Assembly: GCF_001039355.2 (NCBI RefSeq)
Contig: NW_019775824.1
Location: forward strand, 8,890 to 72,889
DNA: 64,000 nucleotides
Reading direction: 5' to 3'
Source of the DNA: Lingula anatina
Taxonomy: Eukaryota; Brachiopoda; Lingulata; Lingulida; Lingulidae
The notes beneath the pieces were generated by a model. It was given only the letters and a program-made list of their open reading frames with translations, did not search any database and was not told where the DNA came from. Below, in pieces: positions 1 to 10,342 of this stretch. Positions within the stretch are counted from its first letter, which is position 1, and the number at the start of each line of letters is the position of its first letter. The position numbers and the translations under genes are program-made.

Positions 1-2549
1 CTGATACCGTTTATTATCTCAAGGTGCCAGCTTCATAGGTGACATCAGTTATAGGTCTACGTGCCCTGGAAGCCAGTAAAAGTAGAACAAGTATGAGTAA
101 TACATCACGTGATGTTTTCGTCTGCTGTAAATATAAACTAACAAGAAATTAGTAGCGAATGTGAAAGTACCTATTTCCCCGCTTTAGACATTAAATGCTG
201 TTGGTATTTGGTTATAACGTTGGGTAATGATGACAAGGATATACGTGTGCAATGATAATATATGAAATTGAAGCCTACTATTGTCAGTTTTACCTTATTT
301 CCATCGTCCCTATCATGACCCGTAATCATTTTCAAATGCTTTCGTTCACACACACGGTTTTTGTTATTTCCGGATTTTAAGACTTGGCTAGAGCTACACC
401 CACCCTCCTCCCCTTCCTCTGTAATCCCTAAATGTAACCGTTAATTGAAGGGTATAAGAAATTACACAGTGGAGTTTGCGGTCATGCTCTTCCTTGCCTT
501 TCCCCTTATATTGGAACTAAAAGATTGTTATCAATGCACTTGTGAACGCGGTCATGGTATCAAACTGTTAACTAACTGACCAACAAATATACAGCCTCGA
601 CTATACCCGATTCCGTGAAAAAATGAGCGATTAAAACTCATACTTTATCGTTGCTTGTTACAGAAAATATTATACAACTATATTCCTTACCTGTATAATG
701 CTTCATCAAACAGAAAGATGAAGATAACGCATATCAACTTGTAAGTGCCTTATCCGCGTGACCTTGTACCAGCATATGAGACTACTTCCGCGTATATGGG
801 CTTACAAACGTGTTTTTATCGTTCTTTTCAAACATTATTTTTCTATGTCGGTTGCAAGTGTGAAAATGAAGTCTCATATAAGACCACAAAACTTTTTTTT
901 TTACAAATTCCCACAACTATATGGCTACCGTAGGCTACATAGTGAAATCTTTTAACGTGATCTTCCGAAGCAGATATTTAAAATTTTGACCTGATTCAGA
1001 ATACATTTCCTAAAACCATTTACCGGGAATGATAATTTAACTCATTTGATTCCGTCTTAATAATTATCTGCAATTAGTGAAAATGTAAGTCATTTACTTT
1101 ACAACATCAATTTATACGGCTACAAGCTGCCTTAAAAATGTCCCTATAAACTTCTGCGAAGAGGATATGTAGTGGCCAACAAGATTTTTAACTCTGAACT
1201 TTTTTTTAACTTCTGCATGTTTTGACTGTTATGCTTATTACTTTTTCTCTCGGGTTTCTCCTTAATATTCGCTTCTATATATATATATAGAGAGAGAGAG
1301 AGTATTCTTATTAAATTTATCCTTGACGAACACAAATAAATAAAGATGCTGTCAAAATTTTAATGTTTTGCCGATATCCATTTTCACTCAGTTTTTTTTT
1401 TTAACCTATATATCATAATTATAGTCTAACCGAATATCGCGTGCGATTTTCACCCAAAAGCCGTGACGTCTGCAGTGCATCTCTGAGGCGCGTTTACCAC
1501 GTATTCTTCACTCGTGGAATGATTGTGTTAGTGCAGAAAATTTCTTTCTCACCAGATGACAACTAAAAACTCTTTTTTTTAATCACCATTAAGATCATCA
1601 AGGCCATCAAGATCATCAACATTACAAATCTCTGATATGAACATCACTTCCGGCCAGTCTTATAAAATTATATTACTTCAAGGAACCTAATTTGCATATA
1701 AGAGAAAAATGCATTTTTTTCTGATTTTGGCTTGTCTCCAAATTTTTCATTATTTTCAAAAAGTAATGACCTCTTTTGCTCACAAATAGGGACACCTTTG
1801 ATCCACACGCACTGTTTGTAAATTATTTAATTAGAAACTCGGCAATAGCTGCATGGGTATAAATGTAGGTCAATTGCCTGTAGTATAAAATTGCCATACG
1901 ACTATTGATTTTTTAGTGTGGACCGTTTTAGGGGGCAGAGAGAAGTGGGAGATGTATCAAGACACCAGGAAAATATTTTGATCGCATAAGGTTACGGAAA
2001 GGCAGAGTATATTGCAAATATTTAAAGAAAAAACTTCAACTAGCCCACAATTCCAGATTCATCGTGTAGAACTTAATAGATGCCACGGTCCCTCTATTTT
2101 TCATCTGACTCTCCCTAAAATTTTTCAGACCGCGTTAACTGTTCAGCTCCCCCCCCCCCCAATTCGCGCCTCTCTCTCTCTCTCATCTGTAGTGTATGTG
2201 TAGGGTAGGGTGTATGCCGTTTTCACATAGTCCTGCCATGCATTGACAATGAACCTATATTATTTTAAAAAATAATTGTAACGCGTAAGTCAAAATCACG
2301 AGTGTCTATTTTCTATATACAAGTTCATTTGCTTTAAGCTGTATTTGTCGTTCAGATTCCATTTTTGATTAAAAATTATTCAACCTTCATTTTTTTTCAT
2401 TTTTTTTTTCTTGTATAATTCTGAAAAGTAATTTGTTCATGATTCTCTAAATTAGTGACAATACCGCTAACAAAAATTCCTTAATTAAGCCCGTTCTCTA
2501 GCGCGATGTTTCCTACGTAAGGACTCCTATTTACGGTTTTGACATTCAC

Positions 2550-2765
2550 TGTTTCAGGATTAATAATCAATCAATAATCAAAAATAAAAAAAAACTAAGT
2601 TATGGACCGATTTTGATGAAATTTTCAGGAACTGTCAGAAGTGGAGCAAGGAACAGATGATAAGTTTTCGGTGGTGATCCGGATCAATAATCAATCAATA
2701 ATCAATGATAATAAAAATTGCTGCCTTGGCGGAGGTCTGCGCTCTCGGAGTGCTTTTCTAGTTCA
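2550..2765 (+). repeat. Dispersed repeat with CTTGGCGGAGGTCTGCGCTC motif
   Basis: The segment contains two near-copies of an AATCAATCAATAATCA block flanking about 110 bases, and ends in a GC-rich motif (CTTGGCGGAGGTCTGCGCTC, near 2,726) that stands out from the AT-rich surroundings. From memory this motif recurs in transposon-derived repeats of many animals, but I cannot name the family. No coding frame is visible. Confidence 0.4.
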
Positions 2766-3016
2766 TTCTTGTTTTGGTACCTGAAGAAGGGTCCCAAGCC
2801 AAAAGCTCGGGCATTTTTTACCTTTTAGTGTTAAACTTTACAGACGCGTTTTCACTTAATTTTTATTTTTTTTTTTTTCGTAAAGATACGGAAGATGTGG
2901 TCGAATGAAAATATGTAGTTTCATTTATAAGTCATAACAGTTAATTATCATAAAAGAGGTTTGTTATCTGATTCTGGTCCGACGATCAACTGATTGTGAA
3001 TTCGGCCAGAGACAAC

Positions 3017-3044
3017 CGGAGAGAGAGAGAGAGAGGGGAATAGC

Positions 3045-3077
<33 letters not shown>
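3017..3077. repeat. (AG)n microsatellite
   Basis: Two GA tracts are separated by a short non-repeat spacer. Other AG tracts lie near 4,159, 20,153-20,194 and 26,795-26,820. AG is the commonest dinucleotide repeat in the window. Confidence 0.9.
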
Positions 3078-3081
<4 letters not shown>

Positions 3082-4306
3082 CTACCAGAGTCACAGATGG
3101 AGATTTCACTAGATATTCACAGATATGTATAAAATGTAAGGACGTCCTTAATAATTTTTAAAGAAAGATTTTCTGTTTATGATTTGAGTGCAAAGGACGA
3201 TTGCGTTTGCTACGTTATGTAGAAGCAGTATTGACGACAGGTATCATCTGAGTCCTAAAGGGGGTCGAATTCCCAACACGGTCGGAGGTACGTTGTGTAG
3301 ATGAATAATAACAACATTTTGTCTCTCTCGTTGTTTCTTTTGTGAGTCTTTCGATGCACACGAAAATCGTCGCATAAGTAAGCTGAGCACATGTGCTAAT
3401 CATATTTAAAACACGAAATGCAGAGTCATTCTTAAACCTTCGTTACTGTCGTTTGCAACACCATCTCACATTTGCCTTAAAGTTTATTTCCAATAAAGTA
3501 GAAAAAATAAGATACTTGTTTGGAAGCATGTATAGGCCTAATGTCTAATGTCAGAAAATGTAGAGTATGTTGATCTTAAATAACGCAATAAATAACTTGC
3601 AGCTACTTTTAAAAGCTGAAAAATCCTTCGTGGCGTATTTTTGCTCTAGATCATTAATTTTAGTTGCTTTAATGTTTTGAGATATTTTAGACATTAATTA
3701 AATCTTCATTTTAGTTAAGACAAGGACTGAAGGCCCCGTGGGTATTTTCCTTACCCGTAAAATCCACTTATCATTCCCCGAGATGTGAAGCACCCCATTC
3801 CTGTGAATCGTGAATTGCGGGTTTCTGTTCTTCGTCGGTTGTGGAACGAAGTCATTATACGATGATAGTTATTTTCAGCTCGCCACACTAGCATTTTCAA
3901 TGAGATACGAATTAAGTTTTTAATTAATTTGTGTGATTTGTAATTAGATGATTTTATTTCCTGTGGCCGTGAACTGTGATCACTCCCCCCTCCCCTCCCC
4001 CCTTCCCAGCGGGCCCTCATGATTAGCTGGACGATATGTTAATAGGGCACAGTCATAGGCCTATGTTTTACACAAAACACGACAAAACTGCATTTTCCTA
4101 GAAAGCCATTTGCAAAACCTTCGTTCCCTTACGAAAAAGTCCTATAGGATCCTATAAGAGAGAGAGAGAGAGAGCTGCAGATACAAGAGCTAGATGATAG
4201 ATAAAGGGAGTGTTATAAGTGTTATTCAGTAGATCTGGATTCCTGGAAATATCTGAGATAAAACGTAAAAAGTTCTAGCAGAGTTAGGGAGCAATAGCTA
4301 GGTTTC

Positions 4307-4480
4307 GGGGCCGTAGCGATAGTCCGAAGGTTCAATAGTCCGAAGGTTCATTGGTCCGAAGGTTCACTATAGAACCTTCGGACCAATGAACCCTTGATTA
4401 AAAAATCGATAAAAAATGTTACCACTTTTTGGACCAATGAACCTTCGGACCAATGAACCTTCGGACTATCGAGACGCCCC
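4307..4480. mobile_element. Foldback/MITE element with 9-bp target-site duplication
   Basis: This 174-bp element is bounded by direct repeats CTAGGTTTC at 4,298-4,306 and 4,481-4,489. Its ends are inverted: the left begins GGGGCCGTAGCGATAG and the reverse of the right begins GGGGCGTCTCGATAG. Inside, CCGAAGGTTCATTGGT-type blocks occur in both orientations. A 9-bp duplication is typical of Mutator-like elements; this class assignment is an inference. There is no coding capacity, so it would be non-autonomous. Confidence 0.75.
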
Positions 4481-4494
4481 CTAGGTTTCTATAT

Positions 4495-5145
4495 ATTTTC
4501 CTAAAAAGTTATTTGTGGGGATTTTTGCAGTGTTCACTTCGTCCTATCAGATATCTTTATAACTCTCTATTTAGCCATAGCCCTCCAACTGGAGTGAAGT
4601 AATGGCTTTGCATGTTAGGAATTCATACATACCCCAGTATGTAGCCAAGTATAACATCACATTATTACAATGTTACATCTGGACTGCACCATTCCTGCAT
4701 TGAATATAGTGTTGTGACACATTTTGAAGTATGTCTGGTCGCTGCAAAGTCACAACAAATGTCCCTCTAAATTTAGCTTAAATTGCCAATATAAAATGAT
4801 GACAATTTTTAGTTTGATTTTTTTTTTGCATGAAGTCTGATAGTCATGGCAAAACATCAAATGCATATTAGCAATTTTTTGAACGTACAAATAACAGTGA
4901 ATACAAGAAAGCTGCCAAGTTTGACTTTGCCCAGGACCACTGCCAGTTTAGACATGCGAACGAACAGCCCTTTTTGCCGGGAAAGGTTCCCTCTGGGTAA
5001 ATTTTCATTTAGGTACACAAGGGTTTCATGGTAAAAGGTCCACTTTTTTTAGGGAAAAAAAAACTTTTGAAATAGCTGGCTACAGGCCTGTTGAATGTTT
5101 ATAATGAGTGTTTCTCTTTTTTTGTTTTTTTAAGCTCAGGCACAC
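4495..5145. other. Non-coding spacer with a possible MITE relic
   Basis: No gene is visible. The part at about 4,970-5,090 (GGGAAAGGTTCCCTCTGGG, then GGCTACAGGCCTG) resembles a decayed copy of the element at 39,258-39,429, which ends GGCTACGGGCCTG. Confidence 0.4.
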
Positions 5146-5149
5146 AGTT

Positions 5150-5930
5150 TGACAGAGTGGTCAAATCTGAAAATGTAGTGATTCTCAATGAGATGGCAAA
5201 GAAAACCCTCACTGACCCAACACTAATCAAACTTGGAGGGAGAATCTCAACAGGAGATTGGAATCAGCAATCTATACAGAAAAGATGAGGACATTGAACC
5301 ATACTGGGACATGAGAGAAGAATTTAGTATTATTGAAGCACACAAACCATTAGTACCCATGTTTAACAAAGCACCAGCAAAATTACCACCGAGAATAAAG
5401 AAATGGGTGATGGACTTACAAGATGTTGACTATGAAGTGGTATATGAGCCAGGAAAGAATGATGCAGACCCAGATTATCTCTCCAGACACCCACTGCCAC
5501 AAATGGGTGGTCATAGTACAGAGAAGATGATCAGATGGATGGTCAAATCTGAAAATGCAGCGATTCTCTGTGAGATAGCAGAGAAAACACTCACTGACCC
5601 AACACTAATCAAACTTGGAGGGAGAATACGCTCATTATACGTGACGATGTTTTAGTTAAACAGAACAAAAGGAACAAACTCTCAACACCATATGAACCGA
5701 TTTTCTATATCGTCATGGAAATACATGGTTCTCAAGTTACTGCCAGAGGAGTTACAGACGGAAGAACAATCTGCAGAGACGCAAGTCAATTCAAACTGTG
5801 TAACAATGTTGTAAACACAACAGATGATGTAATGAAAATTCCAGCAGACTCATATTTGAAAGAAAACACAAATGAGATGAGAAGACAAGATGATGCATGT
5901 GAATTGCAACTTAGTGATATATTACAGTGA
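5150..5930 (+). pseudogene. Rearranged Ty3/gypsy retrotransposon pol fragment
   Basis: The frame at 5,233-5,655 contains a stretch typical of the RNase H part of gypsy pol (HKPLVPMFNKAPAKLPPRIK, then VYEPGKN and DYLSRHPLP). The frame from about 5,650 continues with KQNKRNKLSTPYEP and a GSQVTARGVTDGR stretch, resembling the C-terminal end of a gypsy integrase. Nearly all of the integrase is missing between them. A segment coding for KTLTDPTLIKLGGRI occurs twice (about 5,157-5,240 and 5,538-5,627), so the element has been deleted and internally duplicated. The reading frame changes several times and the copy cannot be autonomous. The family is clear; the exact clade is not. Confidence 0.85.
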
Positions 5931-6034
5931 AAAGTGACATTGCAGCAACAGACACACAGAATATTCCAATCTTAGGTGATATTGCATTAAATACAGAAAA
6001 TTCAGATGATGAGAAGGTGCCACAGCAAGAAAAA

Positions 6035-6725
6035 AAAAATCTGAGATTATTTCTATGTAATCAGGATGAAGGCGGATCGCTGTCCTAAAAAAGGTAATTT
6101 GAGATAATTGATATTTAATCAGGATGAAGGCAGATCGCTGTCCTAAAAAAAGTAATTTGAGATAATTGATATTTAATCAGGATGAAGGCGGATCGCTGTC
6201 CTGAAAAAAGTAATCTGAGATGATTTATATTTAATCAGGATGAAGGCGGATCGCTGTCCTGAAAAAAGTAATCTGAGATGATTTATATTTAATCAGGATG
6301 AAGGCGGATCGCTGTCCTGAAAAAAGTAATCTGAGATGATTTATATTTAATCAGGATGAAGGCGGATCGCTGTCCTGAAAAAAGTAATCTGAGATGATTT
6401 ATATTTAATCAGGATGAAGGCGGATCGCTGTCCTGAAAAAAGTAATCTGAGATGATTTATATTTAATCAGGATGAAGGCGGATCGCTGTCCTGAAAAAAG
6501 TAATCTGAGATGATTTATATTTAATCAGGATGAAGGCGGATCGCTGTCCTGAAAAAAGTAATCTGAGATGATTTATATTTAATCAGGATGAAGGCGGATC
6601 GCTGTCCTGAAAAAAGTAATCTGAGATGATTTATATTTAATCAGGATGAAGGTGGATCGCTGTCCTGAAAAAAGTAATCTGAGATTTATATTTAATCAGG
6701 ATGAAGGCGGAGCGCTGTCCTGAAA
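6035..6725 (+). repeat. 58-bp minisatellite, about 12 copies
   Basis: The unit carries CAGGATGAAGGCGGATCGCT followed by GTCCTG, AAAAAAGTAATCTGAG and an AT-rich end. Core starts near 6,182, 6,240, 6,298 and 6,356 show the 58-bp period. The central copies are nearly identical, while the first two and last two diverge. It lies directly after the gypsy pol fragment and before a purine-rich run, in the position of a retrotransposon 3' untranslated region. Confidence 0.95.
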
Positions 6726-7059
6726 AGCTTGAGCATATAACACTCAAGATGTGACTTTATACAATATGAAAACTGAAAATTCTTCAGGATTCAAAATATT
6801 CAAGGATAATGATTTTTAAGTTTAAATGTTGTAGAAAAAAAATTAAGGTTGGGAGGAATGTTATATCCAATATATGGCTGCCCATTAGTCGTGTCTAGAC
6901 CGGGGCCACCACCTGGTGGATGATGTGGTAATGGGAACCAGTGTGAAAGATGCACATGACAAGTGAGACCCATGGCACCTGGTCATAACAGATGATATGT
7001 ATTTGACCCAAGGTGGAGCAGTGGTCATTACCCACCGTCACCCATCACCATGCCAAAAA

Positions 7060-8400
7060 CACCTCCTTGCAGGTAGTGCACAAAATTATTGATTGGTTTT
7101 GTTTTACTAGTTGTGTTACAATAGATAATTTGTCTTCTATCCTTCCCATGTAGATCAAAAAACCAGTTATCATATTTTGTGCTTTCTTTAAATTTAAATA
7201 ATTTTTTTTCATTTCTCTCATGTTACTCCTCACAAAATGTAATTCTACAAGGCACATTCAACTGATGATATACTTATCCCAGATTATTACAGCCATTGTT
7301 TATAGGCAATTTGTGTGCAAACTTCTGAAAAATCCCAGAAGATTTGGCAGACTTCTGTTTCTTTAACTTTGATCAGTTTAAGATTGTGACAGTTGTACCA
7401 CTGCCAGTCATAATTGTGCCCAGCAGCCTCCAAAAGACATTTTAAACTTGTCTCTGTTCAGTCACCATAACTGTGATGTCTGCCGTATTAGGTGGACATT
7501 TGGCAGTATATTGTAGTTTTAATATTCTGCTGGCTCTTGTGGACTGTCAGGGTTCTGTCTTTTTATTAAGATAATTTGTCACTTCATTCATATAATCTTT
7601 TGTCTATTTTTTCCAGCTCCAGCCTCCATACAGCATGGTGGCTTCTAGGTGAACTGACTTTACCTGGCTGAACATGGGGGACATGAATTGTTAATATGAA
7701 ATAGACAGGAAAAAGCAGCTGCAGGAACATCCCTTCACCTCACACAGTTGTGCAAGACACAGCAAGTTTCAGGATGAATGGGTTGTGAAGAGCCAGAGAC
7801 AGGACAGCCATGGTAAACAGGGAACTGGACTTCTTGCAGGTAGTTTGCCAATTGATATAATAATCCCAGATTTTTACAATTATGAGGCATTTTGTGGCAA
7901 ATGTCACAATAAACCCCACAGATTTGGCAAAGTTCTATTTATTTAACAGTGTTCAATCTGAGAATGTGCTGGTCTCGGCAGTCACAGTTGTGCCCAGCAG
8001 CCTCCCCAGGGAGGTAGATCGATCCAAATATCTGTGGGAATGGTCCCTTATAGATTGTCATGTCTCTTTTTCCAGCTCCAGTCTCCATACAGCATGATGT
8101 CTTCTAGGTGAACTGACTTTACCTGGCTGAACATGGTGGGAATGTATTTTTTATAAGACTGAAGCAGACATTAAAAGACAGCAACGGGAACATCTGCATC
8201 TCACCCAGTTGTGCAAGACACGGGATGCGGCAAGTTTTAGGATGAATGAAACAGAACAGAAACAGGACAGCCATTGTAAACAAGTGACTGGACCTCTTGC
8301 AGATAGCAAACAAAATGTATGGTTGTTTTTTTATACAAATAACGATAGGTGATTTGTTTCCCCTCTTTCCTTGTAAAGACACAAATACCAATTGTAACAA
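7060..8400 (+). repeat. Long diverged tandem repeat (units of about 480-770 bp)
   Basis: The block containing CTAGGTGAACTGACTTTACC occurs at about 7,647 and again at 8,105, with matching flanks (TCCAGCTCCAG, GTTGTGCAAGACAC, ACAGGACAGCCAT, CTTGCAG). A CAGATTTGGCA/GCCCAGCAGCCTCC block also recurs (about 7,340-7,430 and 7,918-8,000). A third partial unit begins near 8,300. No protein is encoded consistently across units. Confidence 0.7.
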
Positions 8401-8964
8401 ATTTTTTTGGGGGGGAGGGGTGAAATGATTATTTCAATGTTAAAAGCATGATTATTATGAATAAAATTAATGTTTCATTGCTTTAATTATAATGTTAATT
8501 TAAATATTAATATTCATCAAGTGCTTTATTAATCACACCTGTCATTTGTTAAGAATTTGAACCAATTCATCTTGTATGCACAAAAGGCATATAAAATGAA
8601 TACTTATATTTTAATTTGATCACCATTACATACGAGCAGTATCAAGATATAAATATCAAGTATGGTGATACAAAAATGATTTTGTGCATTTTACAAAAGC
8701 ATCCTATATTTGAATTACTTATCATTTAATTGTTTCTGATAATAGTTTATACTAGATGCACGAAGAATTGTTAAGGATATTACAGAGAGGATTCACATGA
8801 AAACAGTTACATTGCAAACAGTTACACCCATTTTATTTATGATTTTAGAGAGTGCTGCCAGAACCACCCAGAACAAGACTTCCAAACACAGCAGATCCTG
8901 TGGAGCCAGTTATATGGAACAGTACAATTACACAACAAATGTGGGTTCCAGGTAACACAAAGAA

Positions 8965-9280
8965 TCAATTTCCCCCATATGCATGGAAACTATAGAGGCA
9001 GGGTATATAAAGCAAGGAGATTGTGTTGGACAATACTCTTATCACTGAAGACGAAGAGGCACATTAGAAATGTTTAAAAGTGAATTGATATTTCATCTCA
9101 GTTGTGATGTGTTATAATAATTTTCCCCATATGCATGGAAACTGTTACAGTACTAGTAGAGGTAGCATATACAGCGAGATTGTGGTAGACAATATGCCAC
9201 CACTGAAGAGAACAAGACAGTGAAAATATTTAAATGTGAATATATATTTCAGGTCAGATATGATGTGTTATAAATGTCTT
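8965..9280 (+). repeat. Tandem duplication of about 150 bp
   Basis: TTCCCCATATGCATGGAAAC occurs near 8,970 and 9,122. Each copy is followed by a related AGGTAG/CAGGG-ATAT-A block, an AGATTGTG motif, a CACTGAAGA motif and GATGTGTTATAA. The copies are diverged, so the duplication is not recent. Confidence 0.75.
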
Positions 9281-9696
9281 TGTTATTGTGAGGTCATTAA
9301 GATGCATAATGGAAATTTTATCAGGTATTTATTATATACAGACACATTCAGTCTGTCTATATTCTGATCACTGTGTCTGTCCAGTGTCATTGCCATAGTC
9401 AGCTCTTTGTGACACATCTGTTGTCTACCTATAACTGATAAACTGTATTTTTGTTTTAAGTTTCTCTAGAAAATCAGCATGCTTGGATTATTTTATGATA
9501 TTGTTTTGTTATCTTTAGTAGTTTGGATAAGATGCTACAGTATGTCCTGAGTATATCAAATTAAAGCAGCAATGTAGATGTGTATTTTTGTCTATGTTTC
9601 TGATTCTGATATTTATTTTAATTACTAAATATTGTCATTTTGCAAATTTATGAAATTATTATAAGTTCATTTTTAAATGATTTGTCGAGTGCATGA

Positions 9697-10260
9697 CAGC
9701 AGTCCGAAGGTTCATTGGTCTGATAGTTTGATGATGCCAAGATCCAATGGTTCAAAAGGTTCAATAGTCAGAAGGTTCATTGGTCTGATAGTTTGATGAT
9801 GCCAAGATCCAATGGTTCAAAAGGTTCAATAGTCAGAAGGTTCATTGGTCTGATAGTTTGATGATGCCAAGATCCAATGGTTCAAAAGGTTCAATAGTCA
9901 GAAGGTTCATTGGTCTGATAGTTTGATGATGCCAAGATCCAATGGTTCAAAAGGTTCAATAGTCAGAAGGTTCATTGGTCTGGTAGTTGTTCCGAAGGTT
10001 TGCTAGTCATAAGGTTCAATTGCCTGAGGTTTCATGGTTCAAAGGTTGTAAAGTCCCACAGTATGAATGGTATATAGTGTAATATAGCAATGATAGGATC
10101 TGTGGAGGGTGATAATGTTTTTAATGACTGGTCATGACTCCATATTGTCCCAGCTTTGGTCAGATGTTACTTTATCTGTATTTTTCATTCTTTCTTGAGC
10201 ACAAACATTTGGTTTTATGGTCTCATTTGCCTGAGTAAAATGGTCACAGGATATTTTATT
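9697..10260 (+). mobile_element. Repeat element with internal 65-bp minisatellite
   Basis: The left part begins AGTCCGAAGGTTCATTGGTC, the same motif as the foldback element at 4,307-4,480. It continues as a 65-bp unit (TGATAGTTTGATGATGCCAA with CAATGGTTCA and CAGAAGG) starting at 9,721, 9,786, 9,851 and 9,916. The right part (TTGCTAGTCATAAGG through the TTTAATGACTGGTCATGACT region) matches 19,300-19,560. It is a dispersed non-coding family with an amplified core; the outer borders are uncertain. Confidence 0.8.
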
Positions 10261-10342
10261 TGATTTTGAAATTCTTCATTTTGTAAGTTATTGAATGAAA
10301 CAACTAGGAGCCATGTTCATGTAACTAACTATTTATTGGCAT

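Larger units (their letters stand above)
1..4290. other. Gene-free AT-rich stretch
   Basis: I see no exon series or protein similarity on either strand. All open frames are short and lack recognisable motifs. The stretch holds poly-T/poly-A runs, AG tracts and one recognisable dispersed repeat near 2,550-2,765, which is listed separately. Confidence 0.6.
6859..9300 (+). mobile_element. Possible 3' LTR or downstream part of the gypsy element
   Basis: A purine-rich run (AAGGTTGGGAGGAA) immediately precedes TGTTATATCC at 6,859, as a polypurine tract precedes a 3' LTR in Ty3/gypsy elements. A TATATAAAG box lies near 9,003. I could not find a matching 5' LTR in the window or a convincing CA end, so the right border is a guess. 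The interior is itself built of repeats listed separately. No host gene is visible here. Confidence 0.3.

Noticed and set aside
6035-6725. CRISPR-like array
   Set aside because: Regular 58-bp units have no unique spacers and lie in an animal genome; it is a minisatellite.
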